From contig NZ_VTEX01000003.1 of NCBI RefSeq assembly GCF_008180865.1, positions 2,501 to 66,500 of the forward strand: a stretch of DNA of 64,000 nt, read 5' to 3'. A program made the position numbers and the translations under genes. This stretch comes from Rossellomorea aquimaris (GTDB lineage: Bacteria > Bacillota > Bacilli > Bacillales > Bacillaceae_B). This document shows positions 9,168 through 18,290 of the stretch, in pieces. Numbering within the stretch: the first letter of the stretch is position 1; each line of letters begins with the position of its first letter. A model generated the notes under the pieces. It made no database searches. It was not told the origin of the DNA and worked only from the letters and a program-made list of their open reading frames with translations.

Positions 9168-10175
9168 CTACATTTTTACCTTTTCAAAGTCAGCCTGCAC
9201 CGGTGAACCTTTTCTTTCATTATGTGGCCGATAAGTCGCTTTGAATTTCTCTTTATAATAAGAATGGCCGCTCGTTGTCTGGACATATCCCTCTATCATC
9301 AATGAAATTGATAGCATTGTGGCAGAAAAGAACAGAATAGGTGTCAGTGGAACCCACGGTGCTCCTTGAAGGTACCTGAATGAGTCCCCGATCAGCCCCG
9401 ACCATTCGTAGGTGATGGATCTTGGAGGGTCTTTGATCATTTGATAGTCTACATCGGTTCCCCCTAGGAACAGGGTCAGTAACCCTAAATGAATAAAGAT
9501 GATCAGGGTCTGCATGAATTGCTGTCCAAGTACGATCACAAGCTTTTCTTTCAATCCGGGTAAAATATGTTTGAAAATGATCCGCCATTTTCCCGCTCCA
9601 AGTGTTTTCGCACTCATGATGAATTCCTGTTTGTAGAGCATAGAGACTTCGTTGCCAAACAAAACTGACAAAATGGGCACAATAAGGAAGGTCAAAATCA
9701 ATATTTCAATGATGAAGCGTTCAACGATCGAATTAGGAAACCCGCCAAATGGTTCCCAAAGAATCGGTTCCAACAAAAAATAAGCAAGAATCGTTAAGGG
9801 GATGTAATGGAAGGAATCGATCCAGCCATTGATGTATTTCTTATACTTCACAAGAAATGTCCCTAGAATGAGTCCGATCGGGATCGCTAATAATACACGT
9901 AGAAAGGCAATCACTAATGCGGTTAAAATCGTGTACTTTGCTCCGATAATGATTTTACCGAGCATATCAAGCCCCTGGGGGTCGGTTCCAAATGGAAAGA
10001 GCCATTTGGGTGAAATAGGGGAGGATTCCACAACAACACCATCAATACTAATGAAATACAGTCTTCTCACTTCATTCCCCCACACCAACGAATACATAAA
10101 ACTGGACAGGAGCATGAGGGCAATAAACGTAAATCCGATAAGAAATAATGGATTTTTCCACACACTTTTCTTCAT
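9168..10175 (-). CDS. Oligopeptide-type ABC transporter permease (DppC/OppC-like)
   Basis: Starting at ATG 10175 the protein has about 335 residues and begins MKKSVWKNPLFLIGFTFIALML. GGGGGAGG upstream supports this start; the open frame continues further upstream without a ribosome site. It has five to six membrane helices and the permease EAA-like loop MSAKTLGAGKWRIIFKHILPG. Such proteins form half of the channel of Opp/Dpp peptide importers. It starts one base after the stop of the other permease gene. No binding-protein or ATPase gene is adjacent, so the partners must be encoded elsewhere or be shared. Confidence 0.82.
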   Translation of the reverse strand: MKKSVWKNPLFLIGFTFIALMLLSSFMYSLVWGNEVRRLYFISIDGVVVESSPISPKWLFPFGTDPQGLDMLGKIIIGAKYTILTALVIAFLRVLLAIPIGLILGTFLVKYKKYINGWIDSFHYIPLTILAYFLLEPILWEPFGGFPNSIVERFIIEILILTFLIVPILSVLFGNEVSMLYKQEFIMSAKTLGAGKWRIIFKHILPGLKEKLVIVLGQQFMQTLIIFIHLGLLTLFLGGTDVDYQMIKDPPRSITYEWSGLIGDSFRYLQGAPWVPLTPILFFSATMLSISLMIEGYVQTTSGHSYYKEKFKATYRPHNERKGSPVQADFEKVKM

Positions 10176-10176
10176 A

Positions 10177-11052
10177 TTATATTTCCTCCCCCTTGTTCGC
10201 TTTTTTTGAGAGAACGATTTCTCCCACTGTGTAGAAGACAAACAAAGGAATGAAAATGGAAAGAACCGCAATGGTAAACATTTTCGGCTGCAACGTCGAC
10301 ATTAAGAAGCGGGTTATTCCTGCTATATTGAATAGCAGCTCCAGCACAAATAGATTAGAGAGCATAAACCAGATGGTCTTTTTTGATTGAAAGAACACGG
10401 AGATAACCGCATTCCTTAAAATATGAAAGGTTACTATCACCAGTTTACCGAGTCCAATGGATTGTGCCAATGTGACATAGTCTTTTCTTTCTTCATTCTC
10501 AAATGAAAGAATAGACATCCTGAACAACTGAACTGTGGGCAGAATCGCCAATACCAGAACCGGCAGAAGAAAGGCCCGTTCCATATCAACTGAAGCAATT
10601 TCAAAAAACAGTATCTCTGATTGTTTATAGAGAAAGAGGACAAGTAATTGAGCACTCAGGATAACCAGTACATCCGGAACGGATTCGAATAAATAAAACA
10701 TAAACTTGATTCGATTCCGGTTTTTTTGAGAAAACAACATGGTGAGGATCGTGAGGAGAATACTTAAGAAGCCGGCCAGAAGAAAGGCAGAAAACAACAC
10801 GAGTAACGAATAGGTGATCGGCTCCCACAAATAAGGAAACAAGTCGCGTTCCTTTTGGCCACCGATAGTGACATATGTTAAATCCCCCGGGTGAAACAGG
10901 GCAGACACGATTTCTTTAATGGATTGCCAATATGCCTGCAACCTTAATTCACGATGCCCTATACCGGAAAGGAGAACGGGCAGTCCGCCTATAAAAATAA
11001 TGCCTACTATAGATAAGAAGAATTTAAGTAAAATACCGCCAATACCCCTCAA
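10177..11052 (-). CDS. Oligopeptide-type ABC transporter permease (DppB/OppB-like)
   Basis: I place the start at TTG 11052 (RGIGGILLKFFLS follows) because AGGAGG lies eight bases upstream. The frame stays open to 11094 but lacks a ribosome site there. The 291-residue protein has about six membrane helices and the EAA-like loop DYVTLAQSIGLGKLVIVTFHILRNA. It is the first of two permease genes, separated by one base, and the pair probably forms a heterodimeric channel. Sequence divergence from typical DppB (no clear N-terminal signature) makes the substrate uncertain. Confidence 0.8.
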   Translation of the reverse strand: MRGIGGILLKFFLSIVGIIFIGGLPVLLSGIGHRELRLQAYWQSIKEIVSALFHPGDLTYVTIGGQKERDLFPYLWEPITYSLLVLFSAFLLAGFLSILLTILTMLFSQKNRNRIKFMFYLFESVPDVLVILSAQLLVLFLYKQSEILFFEIASVDMERAFLLPVLVLAILPTVQLFRMSILSFENEERKDYVTLAQSIGLGKLVIVTFHILRNAVISVFFQSKKTIWFMLSNLFVLELLFNIAGITRFLMSTLQPKMFTIAVLSIFIPLFVFYTVGEIVLSKKANKGEEI

Positions 11053-11160
11053 TGGATTGTCCTCCTGTTGGATTATTATTTTTAATAGTATCATAGATCA
11101 CCGGTGTTTATACATATTTTTCCTGTTTTCGATATTTCTTTTCGTAAGGCTGTTTTCGTA

Positions 11161-11320
11161 AACTTTGTTGCTTATGAAAAAGCGAGTAGTGGTTGATTTC
11201 CGCTCCAGGTGCTCGCTTTCCGCGGGGCGTGAGTTGAGCCTCCTTGGGCTTTGCCCTGCGGGGTCTCAACTTTCCCGCTATTCCCGCAGGAGTCGAGCAC
11301 CTTCCGCTCCAATCAACTTT
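11161..11320. repeat. long imperfect palindromic repeat, family A, copy 1
   Basis: A GC-rich inverted repeat with outer arms GGTGCTCGCTTTCCGCGG and TCCCGCAGGAGTCGAGCACC. The same sequence, inverted, occurs at 31304-31462, including the flanking CTTTGTTGCTTATG and CAATCAACTT ends. Repeats of this build are widespread in Bacillaceae intergenic regions. Open frames across it are by-products. Confidence 0.85.
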
Positions 11321-11428
11321 CTAAGCAATGTGTTTTTTAATAAAATCTAAAAAAGATAAAATTAATTTTTAGAAAGCAACCTCTTATAAAGAGCGCCTTT
11401 TTAATTTCTGTCAAGAAAATCTCTTATA

Positions 11429-11572
11429 GATGGTGAGGGGAACTTCGTAGACTCCTGCGGAAGTACGGGCGTGCCGAGACCCCGTTCGGCTAAGCTGAGG
11501 AGGCTCGGGCGAACGTCCGCGGAAAGCGGAGCAGTTCCCCTTATCATCCAGCACACACTGATTGACAGAGCC
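11429..11572. repeat. long imperfect palindromic repeat, family B, copy 1
   Basis: The arms read TGGTGAGGGGAACT and AGTTCCCCTTATCA, with internal GACTCCTGCGGAAGTACGG and CTTTCCGC blocks, and an outer ATTGACAGAGCCCT. An inverted copy lies at 31000-31169. It lies between the ABC permease genes and the terminator of the NlpC/P60 gene. Confidence 0.83.
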
Positions 11573-11630
11573 CTATCAGATTCAATGTTATTAAACAAAC
11601 TTAACGAAAAGAGCCTTTTCAAAAGTCTCC

Positions 11631-11678
11631 AAAACAAAAAAATGACCGAAATCCTTTAAAGGACTCCGGTCATTTTAG
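11631..11678 (-). terminator. terminator of the NlpC/P60 gene
   Basis: On the minus strand AATGACCGGAGTCC, a TTTA loop and AAGGATTTCGGTCATT are followed by seven T. Confidence 0.85.
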
Positions 11679-11725
11679 ATTTAGACTTTGGAAAAGAACA
11701 CAAACTTTTGTTTTATAAGCTTTTG

Positions 11726-13207
11726 CTATTGAATGATTCTGCGGGCAGTTACGTAATTTTCTTGGTACCAGCTTCTATCCAGGTTTCGCTTAACTACGCC
11801 CACGCTCTTGCCGGCAGACATGATTACTTCATTGTTGCCTACGTAGATCGCGGTGTTGACAATTTTTCCATTACTTGAAGAATTCGAGAAGAACACTAAG
11901 TCGCCTTTCTTCAATTGGGATTTGCTGACGCTTTGGCCTTTTGTCGCTTGACCTGCTGCAGTTTTATCCTGAAGATCGATTCCGTTCTGTTTAAATACAT
12001 AATAAGCAAGTCCCGCACTGTTGAAGCTCATTGTACTTTCATCATAAGAATACCCATACTGAGCTTTTCCCATTAAATCTTCTGCCAGGCTTGATACTTC
12101 TGTGCCTTTATCTTGAGCAGGGGCAGGCTTGTCTTCCGTGTTCTCTGGTTTTTCCTCAGGTTGAACATCCGTTTCTGGTTCAGGTTTTTCCTGAGGGGCA
12201 GTAGGTGTCTGTCCATCCGGTTGAGATTCCACTGAAGGTACTTCAGGTTCTGTAGTTTCAGGTTGATCTTCTGTATCAGCCGCTTTCACATCAATCACAC
12301 GGCGCGCTGTAACATAATGTTCGTCGTAGTAGCCATTAAGAATAACGCTTTTCTTGATTCCTGCTTGAGAACCGGCAGCGTGGACGATTTGATCATTCCC
12401 GGCATAAACACCTACATGAACAATCTTTCCGTTACTTGAATTATTTGAAAGGAACACAAGGTCACCCTTTTGAAGGTCTTGACGTTTAACCGGTTCACCA
12501 AGTTTTGATTGTTCACTGGCTGTTTTTGATTTCAGGTCGATTCCTACTTGTTTAAACGAATAATAAGTCATTCCTGCACCATTGAAAGTCAAGGTTTCTT
12601 CATTATAAGGCGTGCCGTAAGATGCTTTTCCAATTAAACCTTCCGCAATTTCAACTACCTTTTCCCCAGTTGAGGAAGCTGCTTGATCAAACATAAAGGA
12701 AGGAAGTACACGGCGTGCTGTTTTATAGTTTTTCTGATAATATTCTTTTCCGTCTAAGTCTGAGATAAGAATATCATTCTCTTCGTCTGCCATATGAATG
12801 ATCTTGTTATCGCCTATATATATTCCATTATGAGTCACAGGATCATTATCATTCGGATTTGAGTCAAAGAAAACAATGTCTCCCTTTTGCAGCTGATCCT
12901 TTGGTACATACTCACCTAATTGAGCCTGTACGTTTGTATCCCTTGTTGCAAGGTCGATACCGTTCTGTTTGAAGGCATAGTAAATGAACCCACTGCAGCC
13001 AAATTGATGTGGCGGGTTATAAACATACCTTTCGTATGTCGCTTTGCCTATTAAACTCTTTGCAGTAGATATGATATTATCAGCTTTCTGCTCTACCTCA
13101 GCTTGTTGGGGAGCTGTTGCTGCGTTTGCTTGCTGCACAAGCGGAATAGACACAGAGCTGAACGTCAAAGCAACTGTGCAAACCGCTGTTGTCATTAATT
13201 TCTTCAT
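11726..13207 (-). CDS. Secreted protein with three NlpC/P60 domains, two of them degenerate
   Basis: The 493-residue protein starts with a signal peptide (MKKLMTTAVCTVALTFSS..., cleavage probably after ANA at residue 29). Three NlpC/P60-like domains follow at about 38-168, 180-305 and 366-493. A proline/glutamate-rich linker (about 310-368) separates the second and third. Domain 1 has the full cysteine-peptidase triad Cys71, His126 and His138. In domain 2 the cysteine is replaced by Gly210 (FNGAGM), though His264 and His276 remain. Domain 3 has Ser397, Asn451 and Met463 at the three sites. Active members cut peptidoglycan stem peptides. The two inactive domains may bind the wall. AGGAGG precedes the ATG. 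Confidence 0.9.
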   Translation of the reverse strand: MKKLMTTAVCTVALTFSSVSIPLVQQANAATAPQQAEVEQKADNIISTAKSLIGKATYERYVYNPPHQFGCSGFIYYAFKQNGIDLATRDTNVQAQLGEYVPKDQLQKGDIVFFDSNPNDNDPVTHNGIYIGDNKIIHMADEENDILISDLDGKEYYQKNYKTARRVLPSFMFDQAASSTGEKVVEIAEGLIGKASYGTPYNEETLTFNGAGMTYYSFKQVGIDLKSKTASEQSKLGEPVKRQDLQKGDLVFLSNNSSNGKIVHVGVYAGNDQIVHAAGSQAGIKKSVILNGYYDEHYVTARRVIDVKAADTEDQPETTEPEVPSVESQPDGQTPTAPQEKPEPETDVQPEEKPENTEDKPAPAQDKGTEVSSLAEDLMGKAQYGYSYDESTMSFNSAGLAYYVFKQNGIDLQDKTAAGQATKGQSVSKSQLKKGDLVFFSNSSSNGKIVNTAIYVGNNEVIMSAGKSVGVVKRNLDRSWYQENYVTARRIIQ

Positions 13208-13358
13208 GTTTCTACCTCCTGTGAATAAAGTGAAATTTTCTAATAATTAACCACAGAAAGTATAACATTGATTTTCACCCAAAAATGGATGTAATAATTG
13301 CCAAGGATGCTTTGTCATACATGCGGGGGTAAGTGAATAGGTCTTTATTCCCACCTGT

Positions 13359-14744
13359 TTATTCTTTCATTTTAAGGGACTTTGCAAGCCCTATTAATTC
13401 TGTATCCATCATAGAACCCTTAACTAAAAGAATGGTTTTTTCATCTAGCAGATTTTCGACATATTCCTTTACAAGAGCTGTTGAATCTGCTGTGAACACC
13501 TTTCCTTTAAACCCATATTTTTTTGCCTGCTCTGCTAAATGCTTTGTATTTTCCCCCACCGCAATTAAGATATCGATTTTTGTAGATGCAATTAATTTTC
13601 CTAAATCATGATAAATTCCCCTTACATGACTTCCTAAATAGGCAATATCACCTAATAATAAAGCGTTTGTTTTATTATTTCCCAGAGTTTCCAATACTTG
13701 AATGGCTGCTGCGACTGATGTTGGGTTTGAGCTCCACGTGTCATCGATGATCACAGAGGCATTGATGCCCTCTTCAACCTGGAGATGCCGTTCCAGATTT
13801 TCAAAAGCCCTCAATCGTATCACTGCCTTCTTAAGGTTCAACCCGATTTTATGGGCTGCTGCAAGAGCAAACAGCGCATTGTAAATCTGATGCTCACCAT
13901 ATCCCGGTAAATAGGCTCTATAAGCCTTCTCTTTATGGTGCAAAGTAAATGACATTCCGTTCTTTTTGTAAACCATATCACTTGCCCTATAATCAGCACT
14001 TTCACTTGTTCCACAATAAATGATATCGCCGGTGAAACCTGTGAGAGATATTTTTTTTGTGTTTTCATCCTCGCTGTTTAGGATAAGAGTGCCACCTTTC
14101 CTGACACCTGATACGATCTCGGATTTTGCTTTAATATATCCGTCTAACGTCTTGCACTTATCCAAATGATCGACACCGATCGTTGTAATGATTCCAATCG
14201 TGGGCTGAAACACCTTGCAATGATAGTGAAGATTGCCCGGACCGTTCAGACCCGTTTCAAACACGGCAGCATCTGTATTTTCATCGATTCGCATTAGATA
14301 TTGGAAGGATTTCCTGGTGGCATTCCTGCTTCTGATGGTGGATTGAATGGAATGTGTGGAGGATAAAAGGTGGGAAAGCATTTCTTTGGTAGTGGTTTTT
14401 CCACAAGTACCTGTAACTGCGACAATCGGCAGTTCAAATAATTGCCGGTAATACCGGGTAAAAGCCCAGAAGGCGTCATCTGCATCTTGGACCCTTATCA
14501 TACCGGCAGCTTCTATATCCTTCAGTTCTTCATCGCTTTTATCGGTTACGATGACATAAGGCGAATATCTTTTCGCCTTATCAATGTGAAAGGCTTTGCG
14601 CTTCTTCAAAAAAATTAACGTATGTTTCTCTTTTATTCTGTGTAAATGTGAAACCATTGCATCCTTCACGACGAAATTTTCATCCCCGTATACGACCTCT
14701 CCGTTCATCACACCTATCAATTCTTTCAGTGGCAGAGGTTTCAT
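13359..14744 (-). CDS. MurF-like Mur ligase paralog 1
   Basis: 461 residues. A MurF-type N-terminal domain (about 1-95) is followed by the Mur ligase ATP-binding domain with P-loop VTGTCGKTTTKEM, then FETGLNGPGNL and the lysine segment KAKSEIV, and a C-terminal Mur domain from about 320 with VIIDDTWSSNPTS. Mur ligases join an amino group to an acyl phosphate using ATP. MurF normally has a YNANP motif where this protein has WSSNP. With three similar genes nearby, I do not call it the essential MurF. It is the last gene of a minus-strand unit, 21 bases after paralog 2. Substrate unknown. Confidence 0.85.
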   Translation of the reverse strand: MKPLPLKELIGVMNGEVVYGDENFVVKDAMVSHLHRIKEKHTLIFLKKRKAFHIDKAKRYSPYVIVTDKSDEELKDIEAAGMIRVQDADDAFWAFTRYYRQLFELPIVAVTGTCGKTTTKEMLSHLLSSTHSIQSTIRSRNATRKSFQYLMRIDENTDAAVFETGLNGPGNLHYHCKVFQPTIGIITTIGVDHLDKCKTLDGYIKAKSEIVSGVRKGGTLILNSEDENTKKISLTGFTGDIIYCGTSESADYRASDMVYKKNGMSFTLHHKEKAYRAYLPGYGEHQIYNALFALAAAHKIGLNLKKAVIRLRAFENLERHLQVEEGINASVIIDDTWSSNPTSVAAAIQVLETLGNNKTNALLLGDIAYLGSHVRGIYHDLGKLIASTKIDILIAVGENTKHLAEQAKKYGFKGKVFTADSTALVKEYVENLLDEKTILLVKGSMMDTELIGLAKSLKMKE

Positions 14745-14765
14745 TGTCTCACTCCTGTCCTAATG

Positions 14766-16184
14766 TTATCGTTCATCATGCTGCTTCCTTTCCATTTCAC
14801 CTTTCTTGATAATATGTTCTTTAAGTTCCATTAGATCATTATCTGTATTGGAACACTTAAACAAACATAAACTATCAGGTGATAATAATGAGATGACCTT
14901 TTGATAGACGTCTTGAATATTTAAATATGAGTATACTTGGATATGCGTGTTTTTTTCTTCTACTCTATCAGCGATTTTTTTAGAGTTCTGTCCATAGGTT
15001 ATGAGAACATCTATGTTTTGCTCCGAAATCATCTCCCCAACTTCTAAATGCGTTTTTGTCGTGTGATCTCCCAACCTGCCGATATCGCCGATTAATACGA
15101 TCTTTTTCCGGTTGTACGCAATGGATTGCAGGACTTTCAATGCCTCTTTTAATGCTCCGGGAGTTAAACTCCATGAATCATCAATGATGGTAGAATCCTT
15201 GATCCCCTGCTTCACTTGTAAGTGTTTCTCCAGTACATTAAACGATTGCAGTGCATTGATGGCATTGGTGATATCCACACCCACATTCAGTACAGCACCG
15301 ATCGCTGCCATTGCATTATAAGCCTGATGCTCGCCGAGACAAGGCAGAACCACGGAATATTGTTTATAATCATATGTCATCGTGAACTTGGTTTGACTTG
15401 AATCCATTTTAATATCAGTAGCTCTCAAATCTGTCCCTGCGGATTTCCCAAAGGAAACCAGTTTCCCTTTATAGTCTTTTAATGGAAGTGTTGCTATATT
15501 TTCATCGTCTCCATTTACAAGTAAAGTCCCTTTGTTTTTTAAACCTTCAATGATTTCTCCCTTTGCCAAGATATAATTTTCCAATGTTTTACATTTATCC
15601 AAATGAAAGATTCCTATGTTCGTGATGATTCCGATGGTAGGCTGGAAGATATCACAATGATATCGAAGATTCCCGGGAGCCCCCAAGCCGGTTTCGAATA
15701 CACCCACTTCTGTATCCTCATCGATTCCCATCAGATATTCGAAGGACTTCCTTGGCGCATTTCTGCTTCTTACAGTGGACTGAACGGAATACTGCTTTTT
15801 TAAAATATGAACAATCATATCTTTAGTCGTTGTTTTACCATCCGTTCCAGTAATGGCAATAACAGGTATATTGAATAAGCTTCTATAATATTCAGCAAAT
15901 GCAAATATGGCTTTTCTGATATTTTCCACCTCAATCACCGCAAAGGCTTCCTGATATATCTCCCTGCTATTCCTCGCATCACTAATGATGACAAAGGGTT
16001 CCAGATGTTGTATTTTCTCATAGTTGAATGGCTGCCTTCTATCTAAAAAGATCATGGTGTTGCTCTGAATGATGGGATGGAGATGATAAATGACTGCATC
16101 TTTCACCACTACATCCTTTGAACCATGAACCAAGCGCCCTCCCACCACCTCTATTACTTCCTTTAGCTGTAAACGTTTCACCAT
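14766..16184 (-). CDS. MurF-like Mur ligase paralog 2
   Basis: 472 residues, with the same layout as its neighbours: an N-terminal domain (VKRLQLKEVIEVVGGRLVHG), P-loop ITGTDGKTTTKDM, FETGLGAPGNLRYHC, NIGIFHLDKCKTL, the lysine segment LAKGEII, and IDDSWSLTPGALKEAL in the C-terminal domain. It begins 20 bases after paralog 3 with GGGAGGGTGA before the ATG, so the three ligases are cotranscribed. The tail is lysine-rich (KKGEMERKQHDER). The P-loop has Asp where the other two have Cys. Chemistry is predicted from the family; the substrate is unknown. Confidence 0.85.
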   Translation of the reverse strand: MVKRLQLKEVIEVVGGRLVHGSKDVVVKDAVIYHLHPIIQSNTMIFLDRRQPFNYEKIQHLEPFVIISDARNSREIYQEAFAVIEVENIRKAIFAFAEYYRSLFNIPVIAITGTDGKTTTKDMIVHILKKQYSVQSTVRSRNAPRKSFEYLMGIDEDTEVGVFETGLGAPGNLRYHCDIFQPTIGIITNIGIFHLDKCKTLENYILAKGEIIEGLKNKGTLLVNGDDENIATLPLKDYKGKLVSFGKSAGTDLRATDIKMDSSQTKFTMTYDYKQYSVVLPCLGEHQAYNAMAAIGAVLNVGVDITNAINALQSFNVLEKHLQVKQGIKDSTIIDDSWSLTPGALKEALKVLQSIAYNRKKIVLIGDIGRLGDHTTKTHLEVGEMISEQNIDVLITYGQNSKKIADRVEEKNTHIQVYSYLNIQDVYQKVISLLSPDSLCLFKCSNTDNDLMELKEHIIKKGEMERKQHDER

Positions 16185-16204
16185 TCACCCTCCCTTTTCC
16201 ATTC

Positions 16205-17599
16205 TTACTCAGATTCCATCAAGCGTTTTCTTAATCTCATCAAGGGTCTACTGCCGGCCCGGCACTTCACCAGCACATATGTGTCTTCATCCAGATGATT
16301 CAAAATCGTTTTGTCCATCCCTTTAATACTGGTAAAAGGATGCACAATGATATCCTGACTCTCCCTTGCTGCCTGCTCCGCTATATACTGCGCTTTCTTT
16401 CCATACGTGATCAGGACATCTATGCCACATTCCACCACGTATTTTCCGATTTGCTTGTGTACATCCTTTGACTCTGCGCCAAGCCTCTCGATATTTCCGA
16501 GAAGAGCAACACGTTTCTTTCCTTTTCCTATAATAGAAAGTGTTTTAATGGCTTCTCTTAAAGAGGTAGGGTTGACGTTCCAAGTATCATCGATGATGGT
16601 TGACCCGTTCCGTCCTTTACACAGTTCAAAGTGCCTTTCTATATTTTTAAAGCTACTTAACCTTCTGATTCCCGTTTCAATGTCTTCCCCGAGTTCTATC
16701 GCTGCCCGTAAAGCAGCCAATCCATTGTAGACGTGATGCTCTCCGATTTCTGGGATAAAGGCAGGGTATTCTTTGCCGTTTGCTTGTAAGATGAAACGGG
16801 TTCCTTCTTCACTGATGGATATTGAGGTTCCCCTGAAGTCGGAATGCTTATGGATACTGAAATAATGAACGGTTCCTTTATACTCCTCCAAGCTGATTTT
16901 AGAAATGTTCGGATCATCTGCATTTAAGAGTAGCGTTCCTTTATTCTGCAGTCCTTCAAGCATTTCCGCTTTAGCTGCAAGGTATCCTTCGAAGGTCTTG
17001 CAACGATCAAGGTGGTAACTTCCGATGTTGGTAATAACCCCGATGTCCGGTTGATAAACCTTACAGTGATACCGTAGATCACCCGGTCCGCCCAAGCCTG
17101 TTTCGAATATACCGAAGTCTGTGCTTTCATTTATCTTCATCAGGTATTCAAAAGACCTATGGGGGGCGTTATCATTCCACTCCGTTGAAGTGACAGAATG
17201 ATTCTCCTCCATAATATGTGTGAGCATCTCCCGGGTCGTTGTTTTCCCGCATGTCCCCGTGATGGCAACAATCGGGAGTGAGCATATTTTCCGGTAGCCT
17301 GTTACAAACTTCATAAAGGCTTCTCTTACATTTTCTACTTGAATGATGGTCAATCCCTCATCCTCGTTTACAGAATCTTGGTCATGATCTGTTATTACGG
17401 CACAAGGAGCATTTCTTATCATTCTCTTCCATTTTTTCTCACTGATCGCCTTCCTTTTATCCATGAAAACCAGTGTATGACTCTTCTTTAACTTATGCTG
17501 ATGGAATATTATCGCATCATGGATGTTCATATTTTCAGAACCACTTACCAGCCTTCCATTTAACAGCCTTCTGATATCCGTTAATTTCAGCGTAATCAT
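16205..17599 (-). CDS. MurF-like Mur ligase paralog 3
   Basis: 464 residues from ATG 17599; AGGAGG lies six bases upstream and inside a longer frame that starts at 17617. The motifs are P-loop ITGTCGKTTTREM, FETGLGGPGDLRYHCK, NIGSYHLDRCKTF, AAKAEML and IDDTWNVNPTSLREAI. The conserved IDD-W pattern replaces the IDD-Y/YNANP pattern of MurF in all three tandem paralogs, which suggests a shared, altered acceptor site. It follows the GNAT gene by 26 bases in the same unit. Three ligases in series would allow ordered addition of different amino acids (inference). Confidence 0.85.
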   Translation of the reverse strand: MITLKLTDIRRLLNGRLVSGSENMNIHDAIIFHQHKLKKSHTLVFMDKRKAISEKKWKRMIRNAPCAVITDHDQDSVNEDEGLTIIQVENVREAFMKFVTGYRKICSLPIVAITGTCGKTTTREMLTHIMEENHSVTSTEWNDNAPHRSFEYLMKINESTDFGIFETGLGGPGDLRYHCKVYQPDIGVITNIGSYHLDRCKTFEGYLAAKAEMLEGLQNKGTLLLNADDPNISKISLEEYKGTVHYFSIHKHSDFRGTSISISEEGTRFILQANGKEYPAFIPEIGEHHVYNGLAALRAAIELGEDIETGIRRLSSFKNIERHFELCKGRNGSTIIDDTWNVNPTSLREAIKTLSIIGKGKKRVALLGNIERLGAESKDVHKQIGKYVVECGIDVLITYGKKAQYIAEQAARESQDIIVHPFTSIKGMDKTILNHLDEDTYVLVKCRAGSRPLMRLRKRLMESE

Positions 17600-17625
17600 T
17601 TCGTTCCTCCTGCTCATCTAGTAAT

Positions 17626-18018
17626 CTAATCTACAAACATCAAAACATCTGTATATTTCCTTGACCTGCTTTCTGTTTTCTTAAAACCGTAAGATAAGAA
17701 GCACTCTAAAGACATTTTCGTACAGGAAGCTTTAATCTTTCTCACATTGAATTTCTTCACGTAGTTCAATCTCGTTTCAAAAAGTTTTCGATAGATGCCC
17801 CTCCGTCTGTACTCCCCCCGAACATAATCACTTTTAAATACCGCCTTTCCATGCTTCTCTCTTATATAACAAGAAACAAATCCAGCCATCTCTCCATCCA
17901 CTATTGCACAAAACCATACAGATCCCGGCACGTCATTAACCCTCATTCCATCTTTACCAGCAAGTAGAATGAGAGGCTCCAGCTCCTTAAATGTGGATTT
18001 CTCAATCGATATATTCAT
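17626..18018 (-). CDS. GNAT-family acetyltransferase, first gene of the Mur-ligase unit
   Basis: 130 residues from ATG 18018 (MNISIEKSTFKELEPLILL); AGAGGTGATTCCC precedes it, and a GTG nine bases upstream is less likely. The core shows MAGFVSCYIREKHGKAVFKSDYV and the acetyl-CoA loop YRRRGIYRKLFETRL, followed by a strand containing KIKASCTKMSLECFLSYGFKKT. The protein could acetylate the amino end of a product of the following ligases, or transfer an aminoacyl group, but the sequence alone does not decide. It leads the unit GNAT, ligase 3, ligase 2, ligase 1. Confidence 0.8.
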   Translation of the reverse strand: MNISIEKSTFKELEPLILLAGKDGMRVNDVPGSVWFCAIVDGEMAGFVSCYIREKHGKAVFKSDYVRGEYRRRGIYRKLFETRLNYVKKFNVRKIKASCTKMSLECFLSYGFKKTESRSRKYTDVLMFVD

Positions 18019-18059
18019 GGGAATCACCTCTCTTAATCTGTTAACCCTCTTCTATGTAT

Positions 18060-18068
18060 TAATATATG
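18060..18068 (-). promoter_or_regulatory. possible SigK-type -10 box upstream of the GNAT/Mur unit
   Basis: On the minus strand CATATATTA fits the SigK -10 pattern CATANNNTA exactly and lies about 42 bases before the GNAT start codon. I find no good AC -35 element at 15-17 bases, so this is only a hint that the unit is expressed in the mother cell. Confidence 0.25.
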
Positions 18069-18290
18069 TACAAGTTTTCACTGAGGAAACGGCTAAAGGC
18101 TATTTATATAAGGCTGTTACCACAAGATGGCTGTTCCTAGTGGTTGTCAAGAACTCGGTTGAGTCGAAAAGCGGTTGAGGTTCAGAAAGACATCCGGCAG
18201 TGAAAATGCATCATTTTGTCCTAAAGGGACACTTGTCCATAGCAGAATTACCTCCCCTTGAATTAACTATAGAAAGGAGGCTATGACTAC

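Noticed and set aside
11165..11350. Open frames through the family A and B repeats (also 31297-31520 and 11401-11659)
   Set aside because: They are frames across GC-rich inverted repeats, so the same peptide appears at both loci; no start signals.
13359..17599. Any of the three tandem ligases as the essential murF
   Set aside because: Three diverged copies in an accessory-type locus, a changed acceptor motif, and no neighbouring ddl or division genes argue against it.
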